Below, one piece after another: positions 9,494-17,325 of a DNA stretch of 64,000 nt. Within the stretch, counting starts at the first letter, position 1. Every line of letters begins with the position of its first letter. The notes beneath the pieces are model-generated. The model worked only from the letters and a program-made list of their open reading frames with translations. It was not told the origin of the DNA and did not search any database. The position numbers and the translations under genes are program-made. Origin of the DNA: Cellvibrionaceae bacterium 1162T.S.0a.05 (GTDB lineage: Bacteria > Pseudomonadota > Gammaproteobacteria > Pseudomonadales > Cellvibrionaceae); NCBI GenBank assembly GCA_000964245.1, contig LANB01000001.1:2074392-2138391 (forward strand). The letters run 5' to 3'.

Positions 9494-9530
9494 CCCAAAG
9501 GTCCCTCGCAGTGGCCTTTGGGTTCTTTTA
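9494..9530 (+). terminator. Intrinsic terminator between divergent genes
   Basis: CCCAAAGG (9494-9501) pairs with CCTTTGGG (9515-9522), followed by TTCTTTTATTT. The hairpin and T run point to the plus strand, yet the nearest plus-strand gene upstream ends more than 1.3 kb away. The signal must therefore end a short leader or small RNA, or attenuate transcription into the gene at 9637. Confidence 0.6.
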
Positions 9531-9636
9531 TTTCTGGCGAGTATGCCATGAAAACCCAGCCTTTTGGCTAGTTTCCCCCTCCTAATCGCCTGATTTTGAT
9601 ATATTTGATGCCATTATTTTTTCTGAGCCCCCATTC

Positions 9637-10344
9637 ATGCCGCGATCTGCACGTGCCCTTTGGCAAATTGATGACTGTGAAGTCTTGATCAGTCGCCGAA
9701 AGCGAATGAAATACCTGAGGATTTCCGTGCATCCACCGGAAGGAGAGGTGCGGGTTTCGGCGCCCTGGCATGCGAGCAATCGGGAGATTGAGAGTTTTAT
9801 TCGTGAACGCATGTCCTGGGTTGCTGACCAGCAGCGCTGGTGTCAATCGCTACCGAAACCTCAAAAGCCCGAATTTGTCAGCGGTGAAACCGTCAAACTC
9901 TGGGGGCGGGATCTTCCGCTCGTACTCGAGGAAGGTAATCGCCGCCGCGCGCAGACGCAATTGTTGGAGGAAAGCCTTGTCCTGCAGGCGCCGATGGAAA
10001 GCACGGTTGAGCAACGGGAGAAATATCTGGATCGTTTTTTTCGCAAAGTCCTTGAGGAAAAAGCGCTGCCTCTATTGGATTTTTGGCAGGCTGAACTCGG
10101 TGTGCACATGCAAGCCTGGGGTATCAAAAAAATGCGTACGCGTTGGGGGAGTTGTAATGCAAGCGATGCGCGTATTTGGTTGAACCTGGAATTGGTCCAT
10201 CACCCGGAAGAATGTTTGCGTTACGTGTGTTTACATGAACTCGCACATCTCATTGAAGCGAATCACAGTCGCCGCTTTTGGGATATTGTCGAACGTCATA
10301 TGCCGAACTGGAAATCGGCCGCTGCCATACTCAAAAAGCATTGA
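9637..10344 (+). CDS. YgjP-like metallopeptidase (DUF45/M48-like)
   Basis: A 235-residue soluble protein of the YgjP/DUF45 family. The zinc motif HELAH is at about 200-204 with a third ligand His at about 210 (ANHSRRFW), and the family's RTRWGSC strand lies just before it. The family is related to SprT/WSS1 proteases, and some members are predicted to act in DNA-linked proteolysis. The function of the bacterial stand-alone form is not established. The start at ATG 9637 has no strong ribosome binding site. A terminator-like hairpin sits in its possible leader. Confidence 0.87.
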   Translation: MPRSARALWQIDDCEVLISRRKRMKYLRISVHPPEGEVRVSAPWHASNREIESFIRERMSWVADQQRWCQSLPKPQKPEFVSGETVKLWGRDLPLVLEEGNRRRAQTQLLEESLVLQAPMESTVEQREKYLDRFFRKVLEEKALPLLDFWQAELGVHMQAWGIKKMRTRWGSCNASDARIWLNLELVHHPEECLRYVCLHELAHLIEANHSRRFWDIVERHMPNWKSAAAILKKH

Positions 10345-10565
10345 ATGAAAAACCCTTGCTGCCCTGGCTTGTCTGTGGCAGCATGCTGAAAAAACAAAAT
10401 CATGTTTGCGCTTACCTGCGATACAAATCTTTTTGATAACGTTTGAAAAAACGTGAACGCGTTCGGAGAAGATTGCATAAGCTTCGACGGTAAAGCGATT
10501 AAAAAATTATAAGCGGCTTGGAATAGGCCTGCGTTTATGTTCGTGCAATTACAATTTATAACACC

Positions 10566-11054
10566 ATGCCTCACACACTAAAAACACAAGAGCGTTACCG
10601 CTATAGAAATGGACGGCGAATCAGTCCACGTGCGCGCGTGTTGCTGCTGTGTGCCTGTGTATCTTATTTGTTTTTGCATGCGATCGTGCCGGCTGGTTTT
10701 ATGCCGGCGAAACTCAGTTCTGGTTTGGTATACCAGTACTGTTACGGCGACTCAAAAAGTGTCGACTTTTTAAGGCGTATACAACAATCAAGCATGCAAA
10801 AGGATGGCGATCACAGCCATCACAATCATCACCACCACGATGTGGCAGAAGATGAGAATACACTTGAAAAACATCTTGGTGACCATTGTGGCTTTGCGTC
10901 TTTAGGCTTCGCTCTTGTAGAAAGTCAGCCTCTTCTCTCTGTTGCTTTCGTTTCAATTATTGAGCGTGAGCCGCTTGCAATAACGGCTTTTTTTACCGCT
11001 TCACGTTTGCGGAATAGCATTCAGGCTCGCGCCCCACCTTCGATTTTCTGCTGA
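10566..11054 (+). CDS. DUF2946-like His-rich membrane or exported protein
   Basis: A 162-residue protein with one N-terminal hydrophobic helix (about 26-42) ending in the HAIVPAGFMP motif typical of DUF2946 proteins, then a His-rich run (about 83-92, six His in ten residues) and an HCGFASLGFAL segment resembling the family's HCxFC-type C-terminal site. DUF2946 genes in proteobacteria usually accompany copper uptake or resistance proteins. The gene downstream, 66 bases on, encodes a Met/His-rich outer membrane protein, which supports a metal link. The function is inferred from composition and neighbourhood. Confidence 0.68.
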   Translation: MPHTLKTQERYRYRNGRRISPRARVLLLCACVSYLFLHAIVPAGFMPAKLSSGLVYQYCYGDSKSVDFLRRIQQSSMQKDGDHSHHNHHHHDVAEDENTLEKHLGDHCGFASLGFALVESQPLLSVAFVSIIEREPLAITAFFTASRLRNSIQARAPPSIFC

Positions 11055-11120
11055 ACCAAACAATCCTGTTTAAATTTTGCATCCGGGCAAAGCCCGGGTG
11101 CTTTTTCACGTTCGGAGAAA

Positions 11121-12227
11121 ATGATGTTTAAGAATATTTTTTCTCTGGCGCTGCTTTTTTGCGCCAGTTTTTCGGCTCAGGCCCACAACGATTCGCCTGA
11201 TCATTCTAAAAAACACCAACAAAATACTGGTATACGGGCTGATAGCCATGCGCCCATCGGAGTGATGGGGGACCACTTACACAAGCAAGGCGAGTGGATG
11301 ATCTCACTGCGACACATGACAATGTCCATGCAGGGCAATTTGCAGGGCAGTGATGAAATCAGCGCGGACGACATTGTGACGAGCGTTCCTAATGCGTTTT
11401 CAGCCATGCCGAATATGCCCCCGACATTGCGTGTCGTCCCACAAAAAATGGATATGACCATGACCATGCTTGGTATGATGTACGCACCCAGCAATAAATT
11501 TACCTTGATGGCCATGTTGAACTTCGTTAGTAAGGATATGAATTTAACAACTTATCAAGGCATGATGGGGACGAATCCACTCGGTGAATTTTCAACGTCG
11601 ACTTCAGGTTTGAGTGATGCAAAACTTTCTGCCTTGATTAAATTATCCCATTCAGACACACACAAATGGCATTTGAATCTGGGGTTGAATTTGCCTTTGG
11701 GGAGTTTGGATGAAGACGGTGAAGTGCTCACGCCAATGAATATGCGTATGAACATGCGTTTGCCCTACTCGATGCAGCTCGGGCGAGGGACTTACGATTT
11801 GGAGCCCGGTGTCACCTACAATGGGAAATCAGGAAAACTCACCTGGGGAGCACAAGCTATGCTCGCTTTGCCATTGGACGAAAATGATGAGGGTTATGAT
11901 TGGGGTAAGAGTCAAAAGCTGACAACCTGGATGCAGTATTTGATTACGACACCCTTGAGTGTTTCCTTGCGCTACAGTTTTGAATCCAGCGATGAAATTA
12001 ATGGCCGCGATTCAGAAATTATGGCCCCGGTGCAAACTGCAGACCCGGCAAATTATGGCGGTGATCGCAGCTGGCTATCGTTTGGTGCAAATGTTGTTGG
12101 TCAAAATGCAGGTTTACGCGGGCATCGGTTTGCGCTCGAATATTTTATTCCCGTCAGTCAGAAGGTAAACGGTGTGCAAATGGACATGGATGATATGTTG
12201 ATGTTTGGATACCAATATGCTTTTTAA
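11121..12227 (+). CDS. Met/His-rich outer membrane beta-barrel protein, putative metal-related transporter
   Basis: A 368-residue protein with a signal peptide (cleavage near AQA, about 21) followed by a His-rich start of the mature chain, then many amphipathic strands and a terminal aromatic F, as in outer membrane barrels. Methionine clusters (MTMSMQ, MDMTMTMLGMM, MNMRMNMR) recall copper/silver-binding proteins. It follows a DUF2946-like gene in the same direction and probably shares its transcript. The ATG at 11121 has GGAG 4-7 bases upstream. Possible substrates are copper ions; this is inference from Met/His content. Confidence 0.7.
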   Translation: MMFKNIFSLALLFCASFSAQAHNDSPDHSKKHQQNTGIRADSHAPIGVMGDHLHKQGEWMISLRHMTMSMQGNLQGSDEISADDIVTSVPNAFSAMPNMPPTLRVVPQKMDMTMTMLGMMYAPSNKFTLMAMLNFVSKDMNLTTYQGMMGTNPLGEFSTSTSGLSDAKLSALIKLSHSDTHKWHLNLGLNLPLGSLDEDGEVLTPMNMRMNMRLPYSMQLGRGTYDLEPGVTYNGKSGKLTWGAQAMLALPLDENDEGYDWGKSQKLTTWMQYLITTPLSVSLRYSFESSDEINGRDSEIMAPVQTADPANYGGDRSWLSFGANVVGQNAGLRGHRFALEYFIPVSQKVNGVQMDMDDMLMFGYQYAF

Positions 12228-12251
12228 TCAAAAGTAAACGCAACAAGTAAG

Positions 12252-12275
12252 GATCGCGGCAATGTTGCCGCGATC
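12252..12275. terminator. Bidirectional terminator
   Basis: GATCGCGGCAA at 12252-12262 and TTGCCGCGATC at 12265-12275 form a perfect 11-base stem followed by TTTC on the plus strand. It sits between the convergent barrel gene and the CE3 esterase gene and probably serves both. Confidence 0.6.
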
Positions 12276-12300
12276 TTTCATCAAGGTTTCAGAAAATATT

Positions 12301-13773
12301 TTATTCGCTGCAAACATTCCCGGTCACAGCGGAAGCTGCGCCGCTGCCATTTGCGGTAAAACCAAACTCAACAGACGCGCCAGGGTTAATGGTGCCGTTC
12401 CATCCGAGGTTACTCGCAGTGTAAGCGCCAGAGAGATTGGCATTCCAGGCATTTGAAATTGTTGTGCCGTCGGTATAGCTCCAGCTGACTTCCCAGCCGT
12501 TCACAGCACTTGCGCCATTGTTCGTTAAACGCACCGCTCCCTGAAATCCGCTGCCCCAGGCATTGGTAATTAAATGTTCGCAAGTTACGCCGGGACTGCC
12601 ACCTGAGCTACTGCCACCTGAACTGCTACCACCTGAACTACTTGCGCTTGAGCTCGCGCTGCTGGACGAAGAGCTGGACGAGGAACTTGCAGAACTGGAA
12701 GACGAACTGCTGCTTGAGCTTGCGCTGCTGGAAGAGGAGCTGCTAGCGGATGAACTACTTGAAGATGAGCTACTGGACGAAGAACTGCCAGAGGAACTTG
12801 AGCCCGAGCAATCACTACGTACACCGCCGTCGCCCCATTGACTCTCGCAGGTCGCGCTGCCAATACAGCTTTGATTGTTTTCCCAACCCCAGCCACTGTT
12901 CTGGTTGACGCAAAGCGGGTGCGAAGACCCGTACCAATCGCAATATTGACTGCAATTGCCACCGGAGCTGGAAGCGCTCGAACTGGAAGAAGATGAGCTG
13001 GACGAGGAGCTGCTGCTTGAGGAAGCACTGCTGGATGAGGAGCTACTGGAAGACGAACTGCTTGATGATGAAAAGATGCCATCAAGCGCATTGGCTACTG
13101 CGGGGAACCAGGCGTCTGCCATTTTCTGGAAGCCGCCGTCTGTTGGGTGGACACCGTCATAGGTATCAGCGATTGAATCAAAGCCTGTCCAGACATCCAC
13201 AACGACAACCGGTGATACCGCAGTGCTGTGGCTTGCAGCCCAGGCATCCAGCGCGTTGTTTAGATTAATCACACCCTGGGCACAGTTGCTACAGGATTGC
13301 GCCGAATCCATCGGAATAATTTTTGCGACCAGTAAAATCATTGACGGGTTGTTGGCTCGCATCGACGCCAACAGTGAGCTGAATGCGTCGAGAATGCTTT
13401 GGGTGCTGCGATTACTCCAAACATCATTCGTACCGAGGTGCATGAGAACCATCTCGGGGTTAGTCGAAGCCAGCCAGGCAGCGAGTTGATTCTGGTTTGC
13501 CATATTGGTCGCGAGAATCCCACCGTGGCCTTCGTTGTCGCCGTCGTGAGCCAGGCCGCATCCCTGAGGCCCGAGGGTGCCAACGAAGTCGATATCGTTA
13601 TAACCCGCGTCGATCAATTGGTCCCACAGGTAAGCGCGCCAGCAACCCGGACTACCCGTAATGGAATCACCCAGAGGCATAATGCGGACCTGGGCTTGAG
13701 TGAAAGAAGAAAACAGCAGTATCGAACTGAGCACTGCCAGTGAAATAGCAAATTTCGCAACATGATTGCGCAT
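12301..13773 (-). CDS. Secreted CE3-type acetyl (xylan) esterase with CBM10 and CBM2
   Basis: A 490-residue modular enzyme. Signal peptide 1-27; SGNH/GDSL esterase domain of carbohydrate esterase family 3 type (about 29-234) with catalytic Ser37 in GDSIT, an HLGTND block III/IV (112-117), and Asp206/His209 in DGVHPTDGG; a polyserine linker; CBM10 (about 273-325, CDWYGSSHPLC and GWGWENNQSC); a second Ser/Ala/Gly linker; CBM2 (about 393-490) with all three surface tryptophans of cellulose-binding CBM2a visible (NAW, SNAWNA, LGWNG). It should remove acetyl groups from xylan or other hemicellulose while bound to crystalline cellulose. The ATG at 13773 follows GGAGGA. A LacI-type palindrome lies 38 bases upstream. 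Confidence 0.9.
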   Translation of the reverse strand: MRNHVAKFAISLAVLSSILLFSSFTQAQVRIMPLGDSITGSPGCWRAYLWDQLIDAGYNDIDFVGTLGPQGCGLAHDGDNEGHGGILATNMANQNQLAAWLASTNPEMVLMHLGTNDVWSNRSTQSILDAFSSLLASMRANNPSMILLVAKIIPMDSAQSCSNCAQGVINLNNALDAWAASHSTAVSPVVVVDVWTGFDSIADTYDGVHPTDGGFQKMADAWFPAVANALDGIFSSSSSSSSSSSSSSSASSSSSSSSSSSSSSSSASSSGGNCSQYCDWYGSSHPLCVNQNSGWGWENNQSCIGSATCESQWGDGGVRSDCSGSSSSGSSSSSSSSSSSSSASSSSSSSASSSSSSSSSSASSSSSSSSSSASSSASSSGGSSSGGSSSGGSPGVTCEHLITNAWGSGFQGAVRLTNNGASAVNGWEVSWSYTDGTTISNAWNANLSGAYTASNLGWNGTINPGASVEFGFTANGSGAASAVTGNVCSE

Positions 13774-13810
13774 GGAAGGATCCTCCAGCGTTGATTGTTA
13801 TTGTGATAAA

Positions 13811-13824
13811 TGTATCCGGTTACA
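13811..13824. promoter_or_regulatory. LacI-family-like operator upstream of CE3 esterase
   Basis: TGTATCCGGTTACA is an even, nearly perfect palindrome centred on CCGG, the shape of LacI-family operators that control sugar genes. It ends 38 bases before the esterase start codon on the minus strand, overlapping the likely promoter. The cognate regulator is not in the window. Confidence 0.4.
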
Positions 13825-14058
13825 CCGGGTGGTCGAGTGTCGCATATTCAGCCAGCAAATACTTGAGAAACAGGTGGAATAAAAGGAAATTAGTGCGCAA
13901 AACCTGATAGCAAACTGCGTTATCACGCCGCTCATTTTTATCAGTGAAATAGGGGGTGCTATTCGAAGTTATTTGAAACCTCGGGCTTCAGCCAATTGCG
14001 ATACATGAGAATTTTGGACTTAAAATTGCGTGATGCATTTTCGTGAAGCCAACGGTCT

Positions 14059-14961
14059 TCAGCGATTTTTTGCCAGCATCCAGCTTTGTTTTTTGTCAGG
14101 AATTTCAATGAAGGCAAAGTTGACTTCCTGGCCGGGGCGGCGCTGTGCGAGTTGCGAACAATCCATTTCATTAACACAAGCAATTTTGGGGTAACCCCCG
14201 AGCGTTTGACGATCGTTAAGTAACACAATGGGTTGACCGTCAGGTGGAATCTGGACACTGCCGAGAGCAATGCCTTCCGATACGATGCCGCCTTTCTCCC
14301 AGGGAATGGGATCACCTTGCAAGCGATAACCCATCCGGTCAGCGCGGGGTGTAATCCTGAAGGATTGATTCACAAACTGGTGTCGCGCTGCATCGCTAAA
14401 CTCTGAATACTGATATCCCGGATAGCAACGCAAGGTGAGTGGTGAGAGATAGTCGGGGATATAGCGTTCGGGGACGCCGGTGATTCTCTGGCTGTGCGCA
14501 TCGAAAGGTGTATAACTTACAGTTCGCTTTTCCTGAATGTGTAAAGGCAATAATTTTTCACGCGGGACTTCGCTCCGGGAATGGTAAAAAACCGTTCCCT
14601 CAAAGCCACCTTTGACGGCCAAATACGTTCGCAGTCCTGATTTTCCTGGGCGCAAGGTCAGCGTCGCACCTTTTTCCACTCGATGGCTTTGCCACATTGC
14701 AATTTCTTTATCATTCAAGTGGGCGAGCATGTCGGCACCGCACAGGGCGATCATCGTTGTTGCCTGAAATTCAGCGATAAATGGGCCCAGAGTAATTTCA
14801 ATGCAGGCCGCCGCAGCATCATTACCCAGCAGGTAATTTGCCCAGGAGTAAGCGTGTGTGTCGAGCGCGCCGCTTTGGCATAAGCCAAGATGTTGGCAAG
14901 TGCGTCTGCCTTTGTCTTGCAGAAGACTTTGTGGCCCGGCTTTCAGAATACGCAAACTCAT
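14059..14961 (-). CDS. pxpC: 5-oxoprolinase subunit PxpC (biotin-dependent carboxyltransferase-like)
   Basis: A 300-residue protein of the KipA/PxpC family. It begins MSLRILKAGPQSLLQDKGR, matching the family's LVxxxGPxTTVQDxGR N terminus, and carries the QSGALD and RMGYRLQG segments. With PxpA and PxpB it hydrolyses 5-oxoproline (pyroglutamate) to glutamate using ATP, removing a damage product of glutamine and glutathione. The gene overlaps pxpB by four bases (ATGA), the usual translational coupling. Confidence 0.92.
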   Translation of the reverse strand: MSLRILKAGPQSLLQDKGRRTCQHLGLCQSGALDTHAYSWANYLLGNDAAAACIEITLGPFIAEFQATTMIALCGADMLAHLNDKEIAMWQSHRVEKGATLTLRPGKSGLRTYLAVKGGFEGTVFYHSRSEVPREKLLPLHIQEKRTVSYTPFDAHSQRITGVPERYIPDYLSPLTLRCYPGYQYSEFSDAARHQFVNQSFRITPRADRMGYRLQGDPIPWEKGGIVSEGIALGSVQIPPDGQPIVLLNDRQTLGGYPKIACVNEMDCSQLAQRRPGQEVNFAFIEIPDKKQSWMLAKNR

Positions 14962-15683
14962 GGGGCGTTTTCCAGGTCGAAAGGCTTGTCTGTGAAGTCC
15001 ACAAACTCTTCGCGGTTGATCGCGAAAAACCTTACGCGGCAGCCAGCGCTAAAAGGGCAGACAACAACATTGCCATCCAGGTGGAACAAGTCACAAGGCG
15101 TTTGGCCGATAATATTCCAGCCACCAGGTAAACTTTGCGGATAGATTCCGGTTTGTTTCCCCGCGATGCCGACACTGCCTTTGGCAACCCGTTCGCGTGG
15201 TGTCGCCAGACGAGGTAAGGCGATGCGCTCATCCACATTGCCCATATAGGCGAAACCGGGCGCAAAACCCAAACTGTAGACGGTGTAGGTACGTTCGCAA
15301 TGCAGTTGGATTATGTCCTCGATCGAAAGCCCACTGTGTTCCGCGATTTTCCTTAAATCCGGGCCGACATCAGTGTGGTAATACACGGGAATACGCAAAA
15401 TGCGACGCTGTTGTTGTTCCTGTTCAAGAAACGGGTAGTGCGCAATCAATTCCTGCACGTGTTGTTTGAAATAAAAAATCGATTCCTTGCTGGTGTCAAA
15501 AGTCAGCAAAATCGAATTGTAGGACGGAACCGCATCGATAAGGGTATGTGGGTAATGGGCGGCAAGGTCCTTACACAAATTCGCCAGGTGTTGTGCGAGT
15601 TCTGGCGTGATGGGGTGGTGGCACTTCAGGTGAAGTGACAGCTCATTGACTGCGTGTATTTCAATGGCAGAGTTCAGGGTCAT
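14958..15683 (-). CDS. pxpB: 5-oxoprolinase subunit PxpB
   Basis: A 241-residue protein of the KipI/PxpB family, starting MTLNSAIEIHAVNE. Key blocks are IPVYYHTDVGPDL, LGFAPGFAYMG and the C-terminal GSVGIAGKQTGIYP-x-x-x-PGGW that defines the family. The start is placed at 15683 rather than further upstream because this gives the ATGA overlap with pxpA and removes a basic 25-residue extension encoded inside pxpA. It forms a complex with PxpC. Confidence 0.92.
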   Translation of the reverse strand: MTLNSAIEIHAVNELSLHLKCHHPITPELAQHLANLCKDLAAHYPHTLIDAVPSYNSILLTFDTSKESIFYFKQHVQELIAHYPFLEQEQQQRRILRIPVYYHTDVGPDLRKIAEHSGLSIEDIIQLHCERTYTVYSLGFAPGFAYMGNVDERIALPRLATPRERVAKGSVGIAGKQTGIYPQSLPGGWNIIGQTPCDLFHLDGNVVVCPFSAGCRVRFFAINREEFVDFTDKPFDLENAP

Positions 15684-16420
15684 TGCAGGGTATCGGTATT
15701 TGACTTGCGCAATCTGAGAATGGCGTCGACGGAGGCCGGGTTGTCCCCGTGGAAGCAAACACTGTCGACGTGCAATTTTAATTTGTCACCGTTTTGGCAA
15801 ATCACTTCCGAGTTCTGCTGAAGTTGCCGGTACTGCGCAATAATGTCTGTTGCTTTATCAAGTACGGCATTATGTTGACTACGTGGTACCAACGCGCCAT
15901 TTGCCATATAGGCGCGATCTGCAAATGCCTCGAAAATCAGCTGCAATCCCAGTGCACTGGCGCGCGCGAGAATCTCATCGCTATAGCGTGATGCAGATAG
16001 CATGATGTCGAGTTTAATGTTGTGCGTTTGATGGGTACTGGCGATGAATGAGAAAAACCAATCGCAGAGATCCGGTCGCTGCATCAAGTCATTGTATAGT
16101 GCACCGTGCGCCTTGATGTAGCCTGGATGAAGGTCGGCCTCCCTGCTTATTGCGAGAAAAACTTCGATTTGTTGCGTAAGGCTGGCTTCCAGATCTGTGT
16201 TGCTGATCGTGAGTGAGCGGCGTCCGAAGTGCTTTCTGTCAGGGTAGGAAGGGTGGATGCCGACTTCGGTTTGATGGTGTTTGGCGAGTGTCAGACAACG
16301 CCGAATGCTGTCTTCATCTCCGGCATGTGCGCCGCAGGCGATGTTGGCCTGGTCGACGAGAGGAAGCAGTTGTGCATCAATGTTCTGCAGGCCTTCCCCT
16401 AAATCACAATTAATCTTCAT
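15680..16420 (-). CDS. pxpA: 5-oxoprolinase subunit PxpA (LamB/YcsF family)
   Basis: A 246-residue protein starting MKINCDLGEG, the exact family N terminus. Other signatures are NIACGAHAGD, GIHPSYPD and the late EAFADRAYMANGALVPR block. It is the first gene of the pxpABC operon (order A-B-C, both junctions ATGA). An in-frame ATG at 16441 with GGTGGTGA upstream is an alternative that adds seven residues; the family N terminus favours 16420. Confidence 0.92.
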   Translation of the reverse strand: MKINCDLGEGLQNIDAQLLPLVDQANIACGAHAGDEDSIRRCLTLAKHHQTEVGIHPSYPDRKHFGRRSLTISNTDLEASLTQQIEVFLAISREADLHPGYIKAHGALYNDLMQRPDLCDWFFSFIASTHQTHNIKLDIMLSASRYSDEILARASALGLQLIFEAFADRAYMANGALVPRSQHNAVLDKATDIIAQYRQLQQNSEVICQNGDKLKLHVDSVCFHGDNPASVDAILRLRKSNTDTLQ

Positions 16421-16467
16421 AGCCACTGGCTGGTGATGCATTCACCACCAGCGCTGTGCGCTTGAGA

Positions 16468-16692
16468 TTAAAACGCGAAAAAGATCAGTATCCAGCCCAG
16501 AACTGCCATAAACAGGGCGGCTGCAGATTTTTCAATCGCGCATAAACCGTAGACATAGGCCAGAGGCGGAACGAAGAGGGTGCTTAGGCCCCAGCTGAAA
16601 TCATCTTTGAAGGATACAAACAGCAGTTGGATCCAGCTGGCCAATAAAAGAATGATGCCGAAGGTCATCAGGGTGGCTGAAATACTGTCCAT
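16468..16692 (-). CDS. Small inner-membrane protein, unknown function
   Basis: A 74-residue protein of which about three quarters is hydrophobic: helices at about 7-27, 36-52 and 55-74 separated by short charged turns (FKDDFSW, IEKS). A strong AGGAG ribosome binding site precedes the ATG at 16692, which supports a real gene. It lies between pxpA and dtd on the same strand, but nothing links it functionally. I do not recognise a family. Confidence 0.65.
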   Translation of the reverse strand: MDSISATLMTFGIILLLASWIQLLFVSFKDDFSWGLSTLFVPPLAYVYGLCAIEKSAAALFMAVLGWILIFFAF

Positions 16693-16796
16693 TTAAGGCT
16701 CCTCTTATTCACACTTAACAAATTATATTTAATGCTTTCCAACGCTTTTTTCGCACCGTGCGGGCCGGGCCGGCAAGGGAATTGCTGTTGGAGTAG

Positions 16797-17234
16797 TCAC
16801 ATTTCCAGAAGGAAAGTCACCGGGCCATCGTTCAGCAAGCTGACTTTCATATCGGCGCCGAAGCTGCCGCATTCTACCGTTTTGGTGCGCGCTCGCAACT
16901 CTTCCAGAAAGTTCTCATACAGCATTTTAGCCTGGTCGGGCGGTGCTGCCTCGGAAAAGCCCGGTCGCAGCCCTTTGCGGGTTTGGGCGGCGAGTGTGAA
17001 TTGGGAAATGGCGAGCACGCCCCCGTCTATATCATTCACACTCAGATTCATCTTGCCCTGGTCGTCATTGAAGATACGGTAGGCCAGAACTTTTTCTGCC
17101 ATACGCGTTAAAACCGCATGATTATCCTGTTTCTCAATGCCGATAAACAGCAGCAAGCCCTGAGTGATCTCGCCGAGGCATTGGCCGTTAACAACAACGG
17201 ATGCGTGACTGACGCGTTGAATGAGTACTTTCAA
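16797..17234 (-). CDS. dtd: D-aminoacyl-tRNA deacylase
   Basis: A 145-residue protein matching Dtd throughout: MKVLIQRVSHASV at the start, the SQFTLAAQT catalytic motif (about 78-86) and the C-terminal NDGPVTF motif (about 136-142), which form the cross-subunit Gly-cisPro-containing site that hydrolyses D-aminoacyl-tRNA. The start is TTG at 17234, fixed by the family N terminus. Its ribosome binding site, AAGGGGGAG, is the 3' arm of a strong hairpin, and the start codon overlaps the T run that follows it. Confidence 0.93.
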   Translation of the reverse strand: MKVLIQRVSHASVVVNGQCLGEITQGLLLFIGIEKQDNHAVLTRMAEKVLAYRIFNDDQGKMNLSVNDIDGGVLAISQFTLAAQTRKGLRPGFSEAAPPDQAKMLYENFLEELRARTKTVECGSFGADMKVSLLNDGPVTFLLEM

Positions 17235-17260
17235 AAAAACTCCCCCTTGGAAGGGGGAGT
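17232..17260 (-). terminator. Terminator/RBS-sequestering hairpin before dtd
   Basis: On the minus strand a perfect 10-base inverted repeat (ACTCCCCCTT / AAGGGGGAGT, 17239-17260) is followed by seven T. It looks like the intrinsic terminator of the beta-propeller gene, yet its 3' arm is the dtd ribosome binding site and the TTG start uses the last two T. It may attenuate both transcription and translation of dtd. Confidence 0.65.
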
Positions 17261-17325
17261 ATTGTCGGCAGTGACGTGGTGAATTACAAGCCGACGAAGT
17301 GAAGAAGGGGATTCTCGATTAACGT

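Noticed and set aside
12563-12841. Plus-strand ORF rich in Glu and Leu opposite the CE3 gene
   Set aside because: It is the antisense reading of the polyserine linker codons; no start signal or homology.
13959-14315. Minus-strand ORF overlapping pxpC
   Set aside because: Out-of-frame shadow of pxpC with no ribosome binding site; the real pxpC frame is unambiguous.
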